A stretch of 64,000 bases of DNA from CAWDVH01 sp963805705. Lineage in GTDB: Bacteria; Actinomycetota; Actinomycetes; Streptosporangiales; Streptosporangiaceae. How positions within the stretch are numbered: the first letter of the stretch is position 1; the number at the start of each line of letters is the position of its first letter. Positions 52,638 to 61,568 of the stretch are shown here, one piece after another. The translations under genes and the position numbers were made by a program. The stretch covers positions 1,550,001 through 1,614,000 of the forward strand of contig CAWDVH010000005.1 of NCBI GenBank assembly GCA_963805705.1, given 5' to 3'. The notes under the pieces were generated by a model. It ran no database searches, had not been told where the DNA came from, and worked only from the letters and a program-made list of their open reading frames with translations.

Positions 52638-53091
52638 CATCCGCCGGCGCGCCAGCAGCGCTGGCGCGCGTGATGGCCTGCTCGACCCAGGTCCGCAGCT
52701 CGGCGGCGGGCGCGGCGCCCGTCCGGCGCACGGCGACCCGCCCCGCGCGCAGGACCATCAGCGTCGGGATGGCCTGCACGCCGAAGCGCCGCGCGAGCCC
52801 CGGCGCCTCGTCCACGTTGACCTTCACCAGCTTGACCCGGCCGGCCATGTCCCTGGCGACCTGCGCGAGGGCCGGGCTGACCTGGCGGCACGGCCCGCAC
52901 CATGGGGCCCAGAGGTCGACCAGCACGGGGATGGACGCGCGCTCGGCCACCTCGGCGAAGGTGTCATCGCCGGCCGTGACAATCCAGGGCAGCGGCTCGC
53001 GGCAGTTACCGCAGCGCGGCGTCCCCGAGGCGACAGCGGGAACCCGGTTCCTGCGGTCGCATTTCACGCACCTGATCAGCTCAGCTGACAT
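52612..53091 (-). CDS. trxC: Thioredoxin with N-terminal zinc ribbon (thioredoxin 2 type)
   Basis: 159 residues from the ATG at 53091. Two CxxC pairs (Cys8/Cys11 and Cys27/Cys30) form a zinc ribbon, followed by the thioredoxin domain with WAPWCGPC at about 61-68 and the cis-Pro in QAIPTLMVL. This is the E. coli TrxC (Trx2) architecture. Cytoplasmic disulfide reductase. Gene tail is Ala/Arg-rich. Confidence 0.88.
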   Translation of the reverse strand: MSAELIRCVKCDRRNRVPAVASGTPRCGNCREPLPWIVTAGDDTFAEVAERASIPVLVDLWAPWCGPCRQVSPALAQVARDMAGRVKLVKVNVDEAPGLARRFGVQAIPTLMVLRAGRVAVRRTGAAPAAELRTWVEQAITRASAAGAPADVRSRRGAS

Positions 53092-53328
53092 CCATCTGCC
53101 CCGCCTTACCTCATTCCGGTTCCTACCGTCAACAGCGATCGCCCCCCGTGCATGCCCGCGGCTCGGCGCCAGCACGCCAGGCCGCCGCCGGATCTTCGCT
53201 CCCGCACCGGGAACACTTCGCCTCATAAGTTAGTTTGTATTAAACAACTATCTAGCCGGGCGGGATCCGGCCAGCCCCAGGGCCGGCCAGGCCAGCGCCC
53301 GCAGCACCCTTGTCATGGAGGAATGCTC

Positions 53329-55175
53329 GTGTCGTCCGTCTCACTCAACGGCAGCGCCCAGGCCGGCCTCGCTGGCCAGGGCGGCACCGGACCCCGCTAC
53401 AAGTGGATCGCGCTGTCCAACACCACGCTCGGCGTCCTGATGGCGACCGTCAACGCCTCCATCCTGCTGATCGCGCTGCCGGACATCTTCCGCGGGATCG
53501 GCGTGAACCCGCTGCAGCCGGGCAACACCAGCCTGCTGCTGTGGCTGCTCATGGGCTACCTGGTGGTCACCGCGGTGCTAGTGGTCAGCTTCGGCCGGCT
53601 GGGCGACATGTTCGGCCGGGTCCGGATGTACAACCTCGGATTCGCGGTCTTCGCCTTTTTCTCCGTGCTGCTGTCGCTGACCTGGCTGCACGGCACGGCG
53701 GCCGCCTGGTGGCTGATCGTGATGCGGATCCTGCAGGGGGTGGGCGGAGCAATGCTGCTGGCCAACTCCAGCGCTATTCTCACTGATGCCTTTCCCGCCA
53801 ACGAGCGTGGCCTGGCGCTGGGCCTCAATCAGGTGGCCGGTATCGCCGGATCGTTCATCGGCCTGGTCCTGGGGGGCGTGCTCGCGCCCCTGAACTGGCG
53901 GTACGTCTTCCTTGTCTCAGTCCCGATCGGTGTACTCGGGACGATCTGGTCCTACCTGAAGCTGCGGGAGCTGGGGATTCGCCGGCGGCCGCGCTGGACT
54001 GGTGGGGCAATGTCACGTTCGGCGCCGGCCTGATCGCGGTGCTGGTCGGGATCACTTACGGCATCCAGCCCTACGGCGGCCACACGATGGGCTGGACCAG
54101 CCCGCTGGTGCTCGGCCTGATCGGCGGCGGCCTGGCGGTGCTGGCGACCTTCTGCGTAATCGAGACCAGGGTCGCCGAGCCCATGTTCAGGCTGGCGCTA
54201 TTCAGGATCCGCCCGTTCACCGCCGGGAACATGGCCAGCCTGCTGGCGGGCCTGGGCCGGGGCGGCCTGATGTTCATACTCATCATCTGGCTGCAGGGCA
54301 TCTACCTGCCGATTCACGGCTACAGCTTCAGCCAGACGCCGCTGTGGGCCGGAATTGCCATGCTCCCGCTGACCGTCGGCTTCCTGGTCGCCGGGCCCGC
54401 GTCCGGCTGGCTGTCCGACCGGTACGGCGCCCGGCCGTTCGCCACCGGCGGCATGGTGGTGGCCGCGGCCTCATTCCTGCTGCTGGAGCTCCTGCCGGTT
54501 GACTTCGCGTACTGGCAGTTCGCGGGCATCCTGCTGCTCAACGGGATCGGCATGGGCCTGTTCGCCTCGCCGAACCGGGCCGGGATCATGAACAGCCTGC
54601 CGCCCGAGCGGCGCGGCGTCGGCGCGGGCATGAGCGCGACCTTCCAGAACTCGGCCATGGTGCTGTCTATCGGCATTTTCTTCACGCTGATCATCCTCGG
54701 CCTGGCCTCGTCGCTGCCGGCCACCCTGATCCACGGACTGGTCGCCCAGGGCGTGCCGCACGCGGACGCGTCGCGGCTCGGCGCCCTGCCCCCGGTCTCG
54801 ATCCTGTTCGCCGCCCTGCTCGGCTACAACCCGGTCCAGACGCTGCTCGGTCACGCCATCAGCCGGCTGCCCGCGAGCCATGCCGCCTACCTGACCGGAC
54901 ACACCTTCTTCCCGTCGCTGATCTCGGCGCCCTTCGAGCACGGCCTGGCCATCGCGTTCGACTTCGCGATCGCGGCCTGCCTGGTCGCGGCGGTGGCCTC
55001 ACTGCTGCGCGGCGGCCAGTACATCCACGAGGCGCACGCGCCGGCCGATCAGAGGCGCGAGCTCACCGCGACGCCGGCCGGTCAGAGGCGCGAGCTCACC
55101 GGGACGGGGGCGCGTACGGCTTTGGACGCCGGAGCAGCCACTGCCCGAGCGTCCGGCGCGGCGGCCGCGCGGTGA
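53329..55175 (+). pseudogene. DHA2-type MFS multidrug transporter, one frameshift
   Basis: GTG at 53329 is preceded by GGAGGA. The first part (to about 53975) carries helices 1-6 with VVSFGRLGDMFGRVRMYNLGF and the family's RILQGVGGAMLLANSSAILTDAFP; the second part (54000-55175) carries the remaining helices from WWGNVTFGAGLIAVLVG on, with AGPASGWLSDRYGARPFATGG and NSLPPERRGVGAGMSATFQ. The parts are in different frames; one missing base in GGCCGCGCTGG near 53975-53992 explains it. Fourteen helices would be expected in all. Efflux substrate unknown. The 3' end overlaps the DUF1707 gene by 80 bp. Confidence 0.85.
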
Positions 55176-55764
55176 GGCGGCCGCTGCCGACCTGGCCGGA
55201 TACGTCGATTCGCAGCGTGACCGGCACGTCGTGACCCCACGGAGCGAGGACTTTCGCCCGGCCGCTGCGGACCGCGACGTCATCGACGTCAACCACGATG
55301 CCTGGCTTGGTGATCAGGCGCAGCTTGCCGCTGCCCACCTGGGCGTCGATCTGGAGCGCCGGCTGCGCGATGATCGCCTCGGTGAAGTCGAGCGTCACCC
55401 AGCCGCTCGTGACCTGCACCTCGATTCGCTGGGGCACCATCCAGCGGCCATCTCGCGTGGTATGGCCGCTGCGGATGTCGATGCGCACGAACTCCTTGGG
55501 CCTCACACCCGGCACACCCGGCACGGCCGCCACACCGGGCACGGCCGGCAGATCCGCGGTCAGCGCCGCCAGCTCGCCCCAGGTGCGCGCGGCCAGCGCC
55601 ACCTCCAGCCGCTCGTCGAGTTCGTCGGGGGTCAGCCGGCCATCACCGGCGGCCACCCTCAGCACCTCGACGACACGATCCCGGTCCTCGTGCGATGCGC
55701 GCAGCTCAGCGGGTGACGCCACCTCATGGCCGCGTCCCGGTGGTACCTCGCCCATCGTGGACAT
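55096..55764 (-). CDS. DUF1707 SHOCT-like domain protein
   Basis: 222 residues. The start ATG at 55764 is followed within 25 residues by the DUF1707 segment RASHEDRDRVVEVLRVAAGDGRLTPDELDERL. Next come a Val/Pro/Gly-rich linker (PGVAAVPGVPGV) and a beta-rich C-terminal part with repeating strands (IEVQVTSGWVTLDF, IDAQVGSGKLRLITKPG) like LiaF-type or polymer-forming domains. DUF1707 proteins are linked to envelope stress in actinobacteria. No membrane helix is seen here, so it is probably soluble. Confidence 0.8.
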   Translation of the reverse strand: MSTMGEVPPGRGHEVASPAELRASHEDRDRVVEVLRVAAGDGRLTPDELDERLEVALAARTWGELAALTADLPAVPGVAAVPGVPGVRPKEFVRIDIRSGHTTRDGRWMVPQRIEVQVTSGWVTLDFTEAIIAQPALQIDAQVGSGKLRLITKPGIVVDVDDVAVRSGRAKVLAPWGHDVPVTLRIDVSGQVGSGRLTARPPRRTLGQWLLRRPKPYAPPSR

Positions 55765-55828
55765 ACCGCAAGACGCTAGTGGCCTGCCGGGCCTTTTTCC
55801 AGCCCGCGCGACCGGCTTGGCCGGGTCG

Positions 55829-57415
55829 TTACGGGATCGTTTGAGCCGGCGCATCCTGCCCCGCGAGGAGCGTCAGTGAGCGGCCCGTCTGGTCGGGGCC
55901 GGTGTCGGGTTCGCATCCGCCAGGCTTGACTGGAGTGCTCAGGCCGCCTGGCCGCGTCCGGCATCGAGGAGTTACCGGGCCTTCACCGTGCCGGGGGCCA
56001 GCTGCCGTCCCTCGATCTGAGCGCCTGATCTCCTCCAGCCGCAGTCCCTTGGTCTCCGGCACCCGGCGCCAGAAGTAGGCCACCGCCACCACCGTGAGGA
56101 ACGCGAAGAGGAAGAACGTGCCCGCGCTGCTGATCACGCTGAGCAGCGTGAGGAACGAGATGGTGACCACGAAGTTGGCGCCCCAGTTGGCGAAGGTAGC
56201 CACGCTCATGGCCCTGGCCCGGACCCGCACGGGATAGATCTCGCTGATCAGCAGCCAGAACACCGGTCCGAGGCCAATGGCGAATGATCCGGTGTAGAAG
56301 AACAGCGCGATGATCGCCACGATGGCGAACCCGCCGGCGAGCTGGGATCCGCCGACCAGGAAGACGACCGCGATGACGGTCAGCCCGACGGCCATGCCGC
56401 ACGTTCCCGAGATGAGCAGGGTGCGGCGGCCGACCCGGTCGAGCAGCCAGATGGCCACGATGGTCATGCCGACGTTGACCACGCCATTGACCACGTTGGC
56501 CAGCAGCGCGGCCGAGGAGCCCAGGCCGGCCTCATTGAGCAGCGTCGGGGCGTAGTAGATGACCGTGTTGATCCCGGTGATCTGCTGGAAGATCGCCAGC
56601 AGCACGCCGAGCGTGAGCACTCCGCGCAGCCGGGGACTGAGCAGCTCGCGCATGGAGGCCTCCTTGCGCTGCGCCCCCTCCTTCATGCTGGCCAGCTCGT
56701 CGTCCACGGCACTTTCGTGCCGCAGGCGGGACAGGACCCGCCGGGCGTCGTCCTCCCGGTCGTGCGCGACCAGCCAGGCCGGGCTCTCATCCTGGGTCAG
56801 CATGCCCGCAAAGAGCAGGACGGCCGGGATGGTGGCCAGGCCGAACATCAGGCGCCAGTTCTGTGATGAGGCCAGGCTGTAGTCGACCAGGTAGGACACC
56901 AGGATGCCGGAGGTGATCGCCAGCTGGTTGAAGCTGACCAGCCCCCCGCGGAATCTGGGCGGGGCCGCCTCGCCGATGTACATGGGCACCACCATGGAGG
57001 CCGACCCGACGGCCAGGCCGATGACCACGCGCGCGGCCAGGAGCACGCCGAACGCGGGCGTGAAGGCGGCCAGGAGCACGCCCAGCACGAAGACGGCCGC
57101 CGTGATCAGGATGGTCGGCCGACGGCCGATGTGGTCAGCTATCCGGCCGGCGGCGATGGCCCCGATGGCCGCGCCGACCAGCAGCAAGCTGGTCACCAGC
57201 TCCTTCTGCAGCGAGGTGATGTGCGGGAAGTCATCCTTGAGGAAGAGCAGGGCCCCCGACACCACGCCGGTGTCATATCCGAACAGCAGCCCGCCCAGGG
57301 CCGTGATCGCCGCCATCCAGACCACGGCGCGGCCCGGTCCGCCCGCCGCCTGCTCCGCCGCGCCGTCCGCTCCCCCGGCGGTCTGCGTGCCGCTCCCGCC
57401 CGTCCTGTCGGCCAT
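55829..57415 (-). CDS. MFS sugar porter family transporter
   Basis: 528 residues from the ATG at 57415 with GAGGG upstream. Twelve helices. Sugar-porter signatures: GGLLFGYDTGVVSGALLFL, GRIADHIGRRPTILI, YIGEAAPPRFRGGLVSFNQL, QQITGINTVIYYAPTLL and RVPETKGLRLEEI. The last 60 residues after the PETKG motif are unusually long and low in conservation. It probably imports a monosaccharide by proton symport. Alone, without sugar catabolic genes next to it. Confidence 0.88.
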   Translation of the reverse strand: MADRTGGSGTQTAGGADGAAEQAAGGPGRAVVWMAAITALGGLLFGYDTGVVSGALLFLKDDFPHITSLQKELVTSLLLVGAAIGAIAAGRIADHIGRRPTILITAAVFVLGVLLAAFTPAFGVLLAARVVIGLAVGSASMVVPMYIGEAAPPRFRGGLVSFNQLAITSGILVSYLVDYSLASSQNWRLMFGLATIPAVLLFAGMLTQDESPAWLVAHDREDDARRVLSRLRHESAVDDELASMKEGAQRKEASMRELLSPRLRGVLTLGVLLAIFQQITGINTVIYYAPTLLNEAGLGSSAALLANVVNGVVNVGMTIVAIWLLDRVGRRTLLISGTCGMAVGLTVIAVVFLVGGSQLAGGFAIVAIIALFFYTGSFAIGLGPVFWLLISEIYPVRVRARAMSVATFANWGANFVVTISFLTLLSVISSAGTFFLFAFLTVVAVAYFWRRVPETKGLRLEEIRRSDRGTAAGPRHGEGPVTPRCRTRPGGLSTPVKPGGCEPDTGPDQTGRSLTLLAGQDAPAQTIP

Positions 57416-57499
57416 GCCTGTCACCCTCGCTCTGCACTCGCGCGAGGCCGGCCCGCACACCGCGGTCCGGTCCGCGAGGCCCACCGGTACCCAGCAAGT

Positions 57500-57519
57500 G
57501 CGTGGCCATGCAGCCACGC
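57500..57519. repeat. 7-bp perfect inverted repeat upstream of the unidentified gene
   Basis: GCGTGGC, six bases, GCCACGC at 57500-57519, in the divergent gap between the sugar porter and the gene starting at 57611. It may be an operator or a leader hairpin. Confidence 0.4.
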
Positions 57520-57610
57520 TCCGCGATCATGGCCGTGAACCGCAGCACCCCGGCAGCCGTGCAGCAGGTGACAAGCAAATCGGCCGGTGAGCGGATGGGT
57601 GCCTGGCAGC

Positions 57611-58540
57611 ATGACCGAATCGACGGTGGCGTCATCGTCCGCCGCGCAGGAAGACCAGCGCTCTGCGGCGGATCCCGTGCGCCCTGATCTGCCCGTCCTG
57701 AACCGGGACGCCCGCGTCCTGCTGGCCTGGATGAGCGAGCCCCAGGCGCGCATGACGCTACTGGGCGGGCGGGCGCATGACGTCCTGTCTGCTGAGCAGG
57801 AGATGTCGATCGCCAGCGCGCGCAGCGCACTGGCGGAGCGTCCTGGCGGAATTGATCAGAATGACCTGATCCGGCCTATGCCCGCTGATATGCGTGACTA
57901 CATCGCCCGGCTGAAAGATAACCCCCAGTCGCAATCCTATTTCGCGGAGGGCTATACGCCCGCTCTCGTGGATCTCGCCAGAGTCTGCGCCTTTCAGCCC
58001 AATGTCTTCACGGATCACACGACAGAGCGCCTGGCGGGCGTGGATACTGCCGATCTCCATTCGATGGCTGAGCTTACCCTGCCGCTGGCGGAATCTCCCG
58101 TCCTCACTCCGCAGTACGACCATCACCGGCTCACCTTCATAACGGACTTAGCTAATGACAACCTGCAGGTCGTCGGGGCTTTTGGCGGGCCCGATGCTAA
58201 TGCTCCGCCCGGGACGATCAGCCTCGGCTTCCAGGTTCGCGTCATAGCGTCATTTGTGCAGGTGACAAGCATCCAGGGACGTTATTTCCTGCGAGATGGC
58301 TATCACCGGTGCCTGGGGCTGGTGCAGCATGGCGTGCGGTACGCCCCGGCATTTGTCCGGGATGACATAGCGCTAGCCGATCTTGTGCCGCCCGGCATGC
58401 TGCCGTTTGAGACGTTCATGGGCGACAAGCCGCCCGTGCTGCCCGATTACTGGGACGACAGCGTTTCGCATTCCGTGCAGCTTCCCGCCGCCCGGAAGGT
58501 TATCGTGGTCCAGGCCTCCGAGATATCCATCGCGGGATAG
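57611..58540 (+). CDS. Unidentified protein with a RDGYHR motif
   Basis: About 309 residues from the ATG at 57611; the start is uncertain. No characterised family recognised. The C-terminal half has strands around VQVTSIQGRYFLRDGYHRCLGLVQHGVRYAPAFV, where the DGYHR pattern loosely recalls ParB/sulfiredoxin-like proteins that read D-G-x-H-R, and a sequence of Phe/Val strands before it. The coding region is less GC-rich than the genes around it (many A/T third positions), a hint of separate origin. Divergent from the sugar porter. Confidence 0.6.
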   Translation: MTESTVASSSAAQEDQRSAADPVRPDLPVLNRDARVLLAWMSEPQARMTLLGGRAHDVLSAEQEMSIASARSALAERPGGIDQNDLIRPMPADMRDYIARLKDNPQSQSYFAEGYTPALVDLARVCAFQPNVFTDHTTERLAGVDTADLHSMAELTLPLAESPVLTPQYDHHRLTFITDLANDNLQVVGAFGGPDANAPPGTISLGFQVRVIASFVQVTSIQGRYFLRDGYHRCLGLVQHGVRYAPAFVRDDIALADLVPPGMLPFETFMGDKPPVLPDYWDDSVSHSVQLPAARKVIVVQASEISIAG

Positions 58541-58570
58541 GACGGGCACCCGCCACGTCCGCGGGCATTT

Positions 58571-60109
58571 TCACCCGCCAGAGTGATCCTTCCGGTACTC
58601 GCGGCCGAATCCCACCATCCCGGCGCCCGTGGGCAATCCGGAAGGATAGACAGCGGAAGCGCCGCGCTTCTTGCCGACGCGCCGGGGGGCCGGGGAGACC
58701 GACTGGACGCTGTCGGCGCTGCAGACGGCGGCCGGATCGCTGACCGGTCCCAGTACCTGGCTGCTGGTCGGGATGGCGCCGGCCGGGACGGGGCGCCGCG
58801 GTGAGCGCTGCAGGACGTGACCCAGGTCATGGGTATGGGCGTTCCGGGCGGTGAGCGACGGCAGCCCGAAGGTGGACTCGATCAGCTTCAGCGTGGAGGT
58901 GTGCTCGAACGGGCCATGATGGACGACGCGGGCGGCGGCCAGGTTGGACACCACGATGGCCGGCACCCGGAACCCGAGTTGCGTGTAGTCGGGTATCAGC
59001 TGGCCGTCGGTGGGCGTCGTGCCGTCCCCGGTGTGGTCCACGTCCGCCGGGTTGGTGTCGTCGATGACCTGCGGCGGCGGCACATGGTCGAAGAACCCTC
59101 CCCACTCATCGAAGGTGACGATGAGGACCGTGTTGTCCAGGTATCCCGCGCTGGCCAGGGCGTGGTAGGTGTCGGCGATGAACCGCTCCCCGAGCCGGAT
59201 GTCCGCCAGGGGATGATCGTCGGCCGAGGTCCCGTTGCCCTCGGTGTCGAAGGCCGGGTCGACGAAGCTGACGTTGGGCAGCAGTCCCTGGGCGACGGTG
59301 TCGAGGAACGGCAGCGTGGTGACCGGGATCCCGAGGGCGTCGGTATCGCCATCGGCGAAGGGGTGCCAGAACGGGAAGTACTTGGTGCCCCAGAGGGCCA
59401 GGAAGGGCGCGTCACGGAAGAAATACCCGCCGGTCGGGATTCCCTGGGTGTTGGGGATGGGCGACAGCATGTCCCAGATGGTCGGCAGCGTCGACAGGGT
59501 GGTCGAGTTGTGGTCCCGGTCGGTCCGGCCCGCATGCTGGTAGAAACGGTTCGGAAAGGTCTCACCGGCGAACGAGCAGAAGTAGCGGTCGAGGACGGTG
59601 TAGTGCTCAGCCAGGGCACCGATGACCGGCAGGTCGGGGACCGCCTTACGCCGGTGATCGGAATGAGAGTTGGTGTAGTAGCCGACCGGGAAGGTGTTCG
59701 CGGCGGCCAGCGTCACGCCGGGGTTGTCCGCGGGGGCCGTGGGCCGCTGGAGGAACCCGTCCAGCCTGCCGCCATTGTGCTGGACCAGGAAGCCTTCCCA
59801 GCTGTGGTCGGGGTCGCTGTACCCGCAGCCCTGGAAGTCGGGGGCCAGCGGATAGTTGGGATAGACATTGCCGTCCGCCGACAGGTAGGTCATGTCGTGG
59901 CGGCCGTCGGCACCCGGCAGCCAGCTCAGGAAGTGGTCAAACGACCGGTTTTCCATCATCAGCACCACCACGTGCTCGACACCCTTCGAGCCGTGCGGGG
60001 AGAGCGCCGGAGCGGCGCTGGCAGCGGTCTGGGACAGGAACTCCGCACCGGTGATCGCCACACCGGTGGAGGCTCCCATCAACTGGAGAAAGGTCCGACG
60101 TGTCAGCAT
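58571..60109 (-). CDS. Tat-exported alkaline phosphatase/phospholipase C-type phosphoesterase
   Basis: 512 residues from the ATG at 60109. A twin-arginine signal opens the protein (LTRRTFLQLMGASTG) with a hydrophobic run and an Ala-rich cleavage region. The mature part begins with VEHVVVLMMENRSFDHFLSWLPG, the hallmark of the non-haemolytic phospholipase C/acid phosphatase (AcpA) superfamily, followed by NRFYQHAGRTD and IVTFDEWGGFFDHVPPP, which carries a family metal/catalytic Asp and His set. Exported folded, so metal-loaded in the cytoplasm. Phospholipid or phosphate-ester cleavage outside the cell is likely; the substrate is open. Confidence 0.87.
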   Translation of the reverse strand: MLTRRTFLQLMGASTGVAITGAEFLSQTAASAAPALSPHGSKGVEHVVVLMMENRSFDHFLSWLPGADGRHDMTYLSADGNVYPNYPLAPDFQGCGYSDPDHSWEGFLVQHNGGRLDGFLQRPTAPADNPGVTLAAANTFPVGYYTNSHSDHRRKAVPDLPVIGALAEHYTVLDRYFCSFAGETFPNRFYQHAGRTDRDHNSTTLSTLPTIWDMLSPIPNTQGIPTGGYFFRDAPFLALWGTKYFPFWHPFADGDTDALGIPVTTLPFLDTVAQGLLPNVSFVDPAFDTEGNGTSADDHPLADIRLGERFIADTYHALASAGYLDNTVLIVTFDEWGGFFDHVPPPQVIDDTNPADVDHTGDGTTPTDGQLIPDYTQLGFRVPAIVVSNLAAARVVHHGPFEHTSTLKLIESTFGLPSLTARNAHTHDLGHVLQRSPRRPVPAGAIPTSSQVLGPVSDPAAVCSADSVQSVSPAPRRVGKKRGASAVYPSGLPTGAGMVGFGREYRKDHSGG

Positions 60110-60209
60110 GAGGACCAGTATCAGGCACAGGCCGTGAACGCGGGGCCGATACCGCATGGCGGCACGGTGATACCGAGGTAACCACCCAGAGCTGACGAAG
60201 GAGCTCACC

Positions 60210-60647
60210 TTGACCGAGATCGACACGCCACCGGCCATTACCGGCTTCCACCACTTCTCGCCCACCGTCTCCGATGTGGAGGCCAGCGCCGCATGGTACG
60301 AGCGGGTCTTCCGGCTGAACCGGGTACCGGTCCCGTTCCCGCACTACGGCGCCGAGGAAGGCGGCTACGCCGTTCTCCTCACGGACCCCCGCTCCGGCAT
60401 CGCCATCGGATTGCACCACCACGACGCCAACCCCGGCCAGCCGTTCCAGGAGAGCCGCACGGGCCTGGACCACATCTCGTTCGGGGTCGCTGACCGCGCT
60501 GGTCTCGACGCATGGGCCAGCTGGCTCGACGAACTCGGCATCAACCACTCCGGCGTGATCGACACCGACAAGCCGATTCCCTACTCGGTGCTCGTCTTCC
60601 GGGATCCCGACAATATCCAGCTAGAGCTCTTCTGGATGGCCAGCTGA
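60210..60647 (+). CDS. VOC superfamily protein (dioxygenase-like)
   Basis: 145 residues from a TTG start at 60210; AAGGAG 7 nt upstream supports it. Pattern: TGFHHFSPTVSDVEASAAWYERVFRL, then DPRSGIAIGLHHHD and LDHISFGVADRAGLDAW, and a C-terminal FRDPDNIQLELFW. His and Glu positions of the metal site are in place. Substrate unknown. The start is divergent from the phosphoesterase, 100 bp apart. Confidence 0.82.
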   Translation: MTEIDTPPAITGFHHFSPTVSDVEASAAWYERVFRLNRVPVPFPHYGAEEGGYAVLLTDPRSGIAIGLHHHDANPGQPFQESRTGLDHISFGVADRAGLDAWASWLDELGINHSGVIDTDKPIPYSVLVFRDPDNIQLELFWMAS

Positions 60648-60660
60648 CGCCCGGCGGGAC

Positions 60661-60825
60661 TGGTCCCGCGCGGCGACCCGGATCGTGATGCGCACGGTGT
60701 TCCCCACCAAGGAACTGCGCGACGAGGCGGTCGAGAAGTACCACGCGATCGAGGGCGGCCAGCAGACCCTGAGCAGCCTGGCGGCCTACGTCACCGGCCT
60801 CGCGCGGAAGGGGGCAAAGGGCTGA
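60661..60825 (+). pseudogene. C-terminal remnant of an AHSA1/SRPBCC domain protein
   Basis: Only about 50 codons remain: ATRIVMRTVFPTKELRDEAVEKY, then AIEGGQQTLSSLAAYV. This is the last helix of the activator-of-Hsp90-ATPase (SRPBCC) family, whose full length is about 150 residues. Nothing of the N-terminal two thirds is found upstream, where the VOC gene ends. Its stop (TGA) still overlaps the next ATG (ATGA), showing the old operon coupling. Confidence 0.7.
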
Positions 60826-61490
60826 TGGCCGGGAAGGTGTTCTTCAGCGTGACGATGTCGCTGGACGGCTTCATCGCGCCCGAGCCCGTGCCCGCTGACG
60901 ACTTCTTCGCGCCCGAGCAGCAGGACGACCCGGACGTTCAGCGCTGGATGGCGCAGTGGACGGAGCTGCAGCAGTGGCTGTTCCCGCTGCGGTTCTTCCG
61001 GGAGAACCTGAAGCTGGGCGAGGGCGGCGAGGAGGGCCGCGACAACGACGTCGCGCGGGAGACGTTCGAGCGCACCGGCGCGAGCGTCATGGGCAAGCGC
61101 ATGTTCAACCTCGGCGAGCAGGCCTGGCCGGAGGAGCCGCCCTTCCACACCCCGGTCTTCGTCGTGACGCACGCCAAGCGTGACCCGTGGGAGCGGCTCG
61201 GCGGCACCACGTTCCACTTCGTCAACGACGGCATCGAGCACGCCCTCGGCCAGGCCCGCGAGGCTGCCGGCGACCGCGACGTCCGCATCGCCGGCGGCGG
61301 CGCGACGATCCTGGAGCACCTCAACGCCGGCCTGGTCGACGAGTTCTCGATCACGCTGTCACCGGTGCTGTTCGGCGCCGGCACCCGCCTGTTCGACGGC
61401 GTGAACGCGTCCAGCGTCGCGCTGGAGCCGGTCCGTTCGGAGCCGTCGTCGCGGGTGACGCACCTGACCTACGCCGTGCACCCACGGTAG
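60825..61490 (+). CDS. Dihydrofolate reductase family protein (RibD C-terminal fold)
   Basis: 221 residues from an ATG in the ATGA overlap with the remnant before it. Pattern: KVFFSVTMSLDGFIAPEPVPADD, GASVMGKRMFNLGEQAW, TPVFVVTHAKRDPWER and VRIAGGGATILEHLNAGLVDEF. It is the bacterial RibD-C/DHFR-like family. These NADPH reductases act on unknown substrates; not a folate pathway gene by context. Confidence 0.85.
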   Translation: MAGKVFFSVTMSLDGFIAPEPVPADDFFAPEQQDDPDVQRWMAQWTELQQWLFPLRFFRENLKLGEGGEEGRDNDVARETFERTGASVMGKRMFNLGEQAWPEEPPFHTPVFVVTHAKRDPWERLGGTTFHFVNDGIEHALGQAREAAGDRDVRIAGGGATILEHLNAGLVDEFSITLSPVLFGAGTRLFDGVNASSVALEPVRSEPSSRVTHLTYAVHPR

Positions 61491-61568
61491 CCGCTCTCGG
61501 GCGCTTAGGCTTTCCTGTGCGGCAGCAGCATTCATGCCGATCTCGCGGCCAGGAAGCGACCAGGCGCA

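Noticed and set aside
58817..60181. Plus-strand open frame opposite the Tat phosphoesterase
   Set aside because: No ribosome site or known motifs; the minus strand encodes a complete Tat signal and phosphoesterase.
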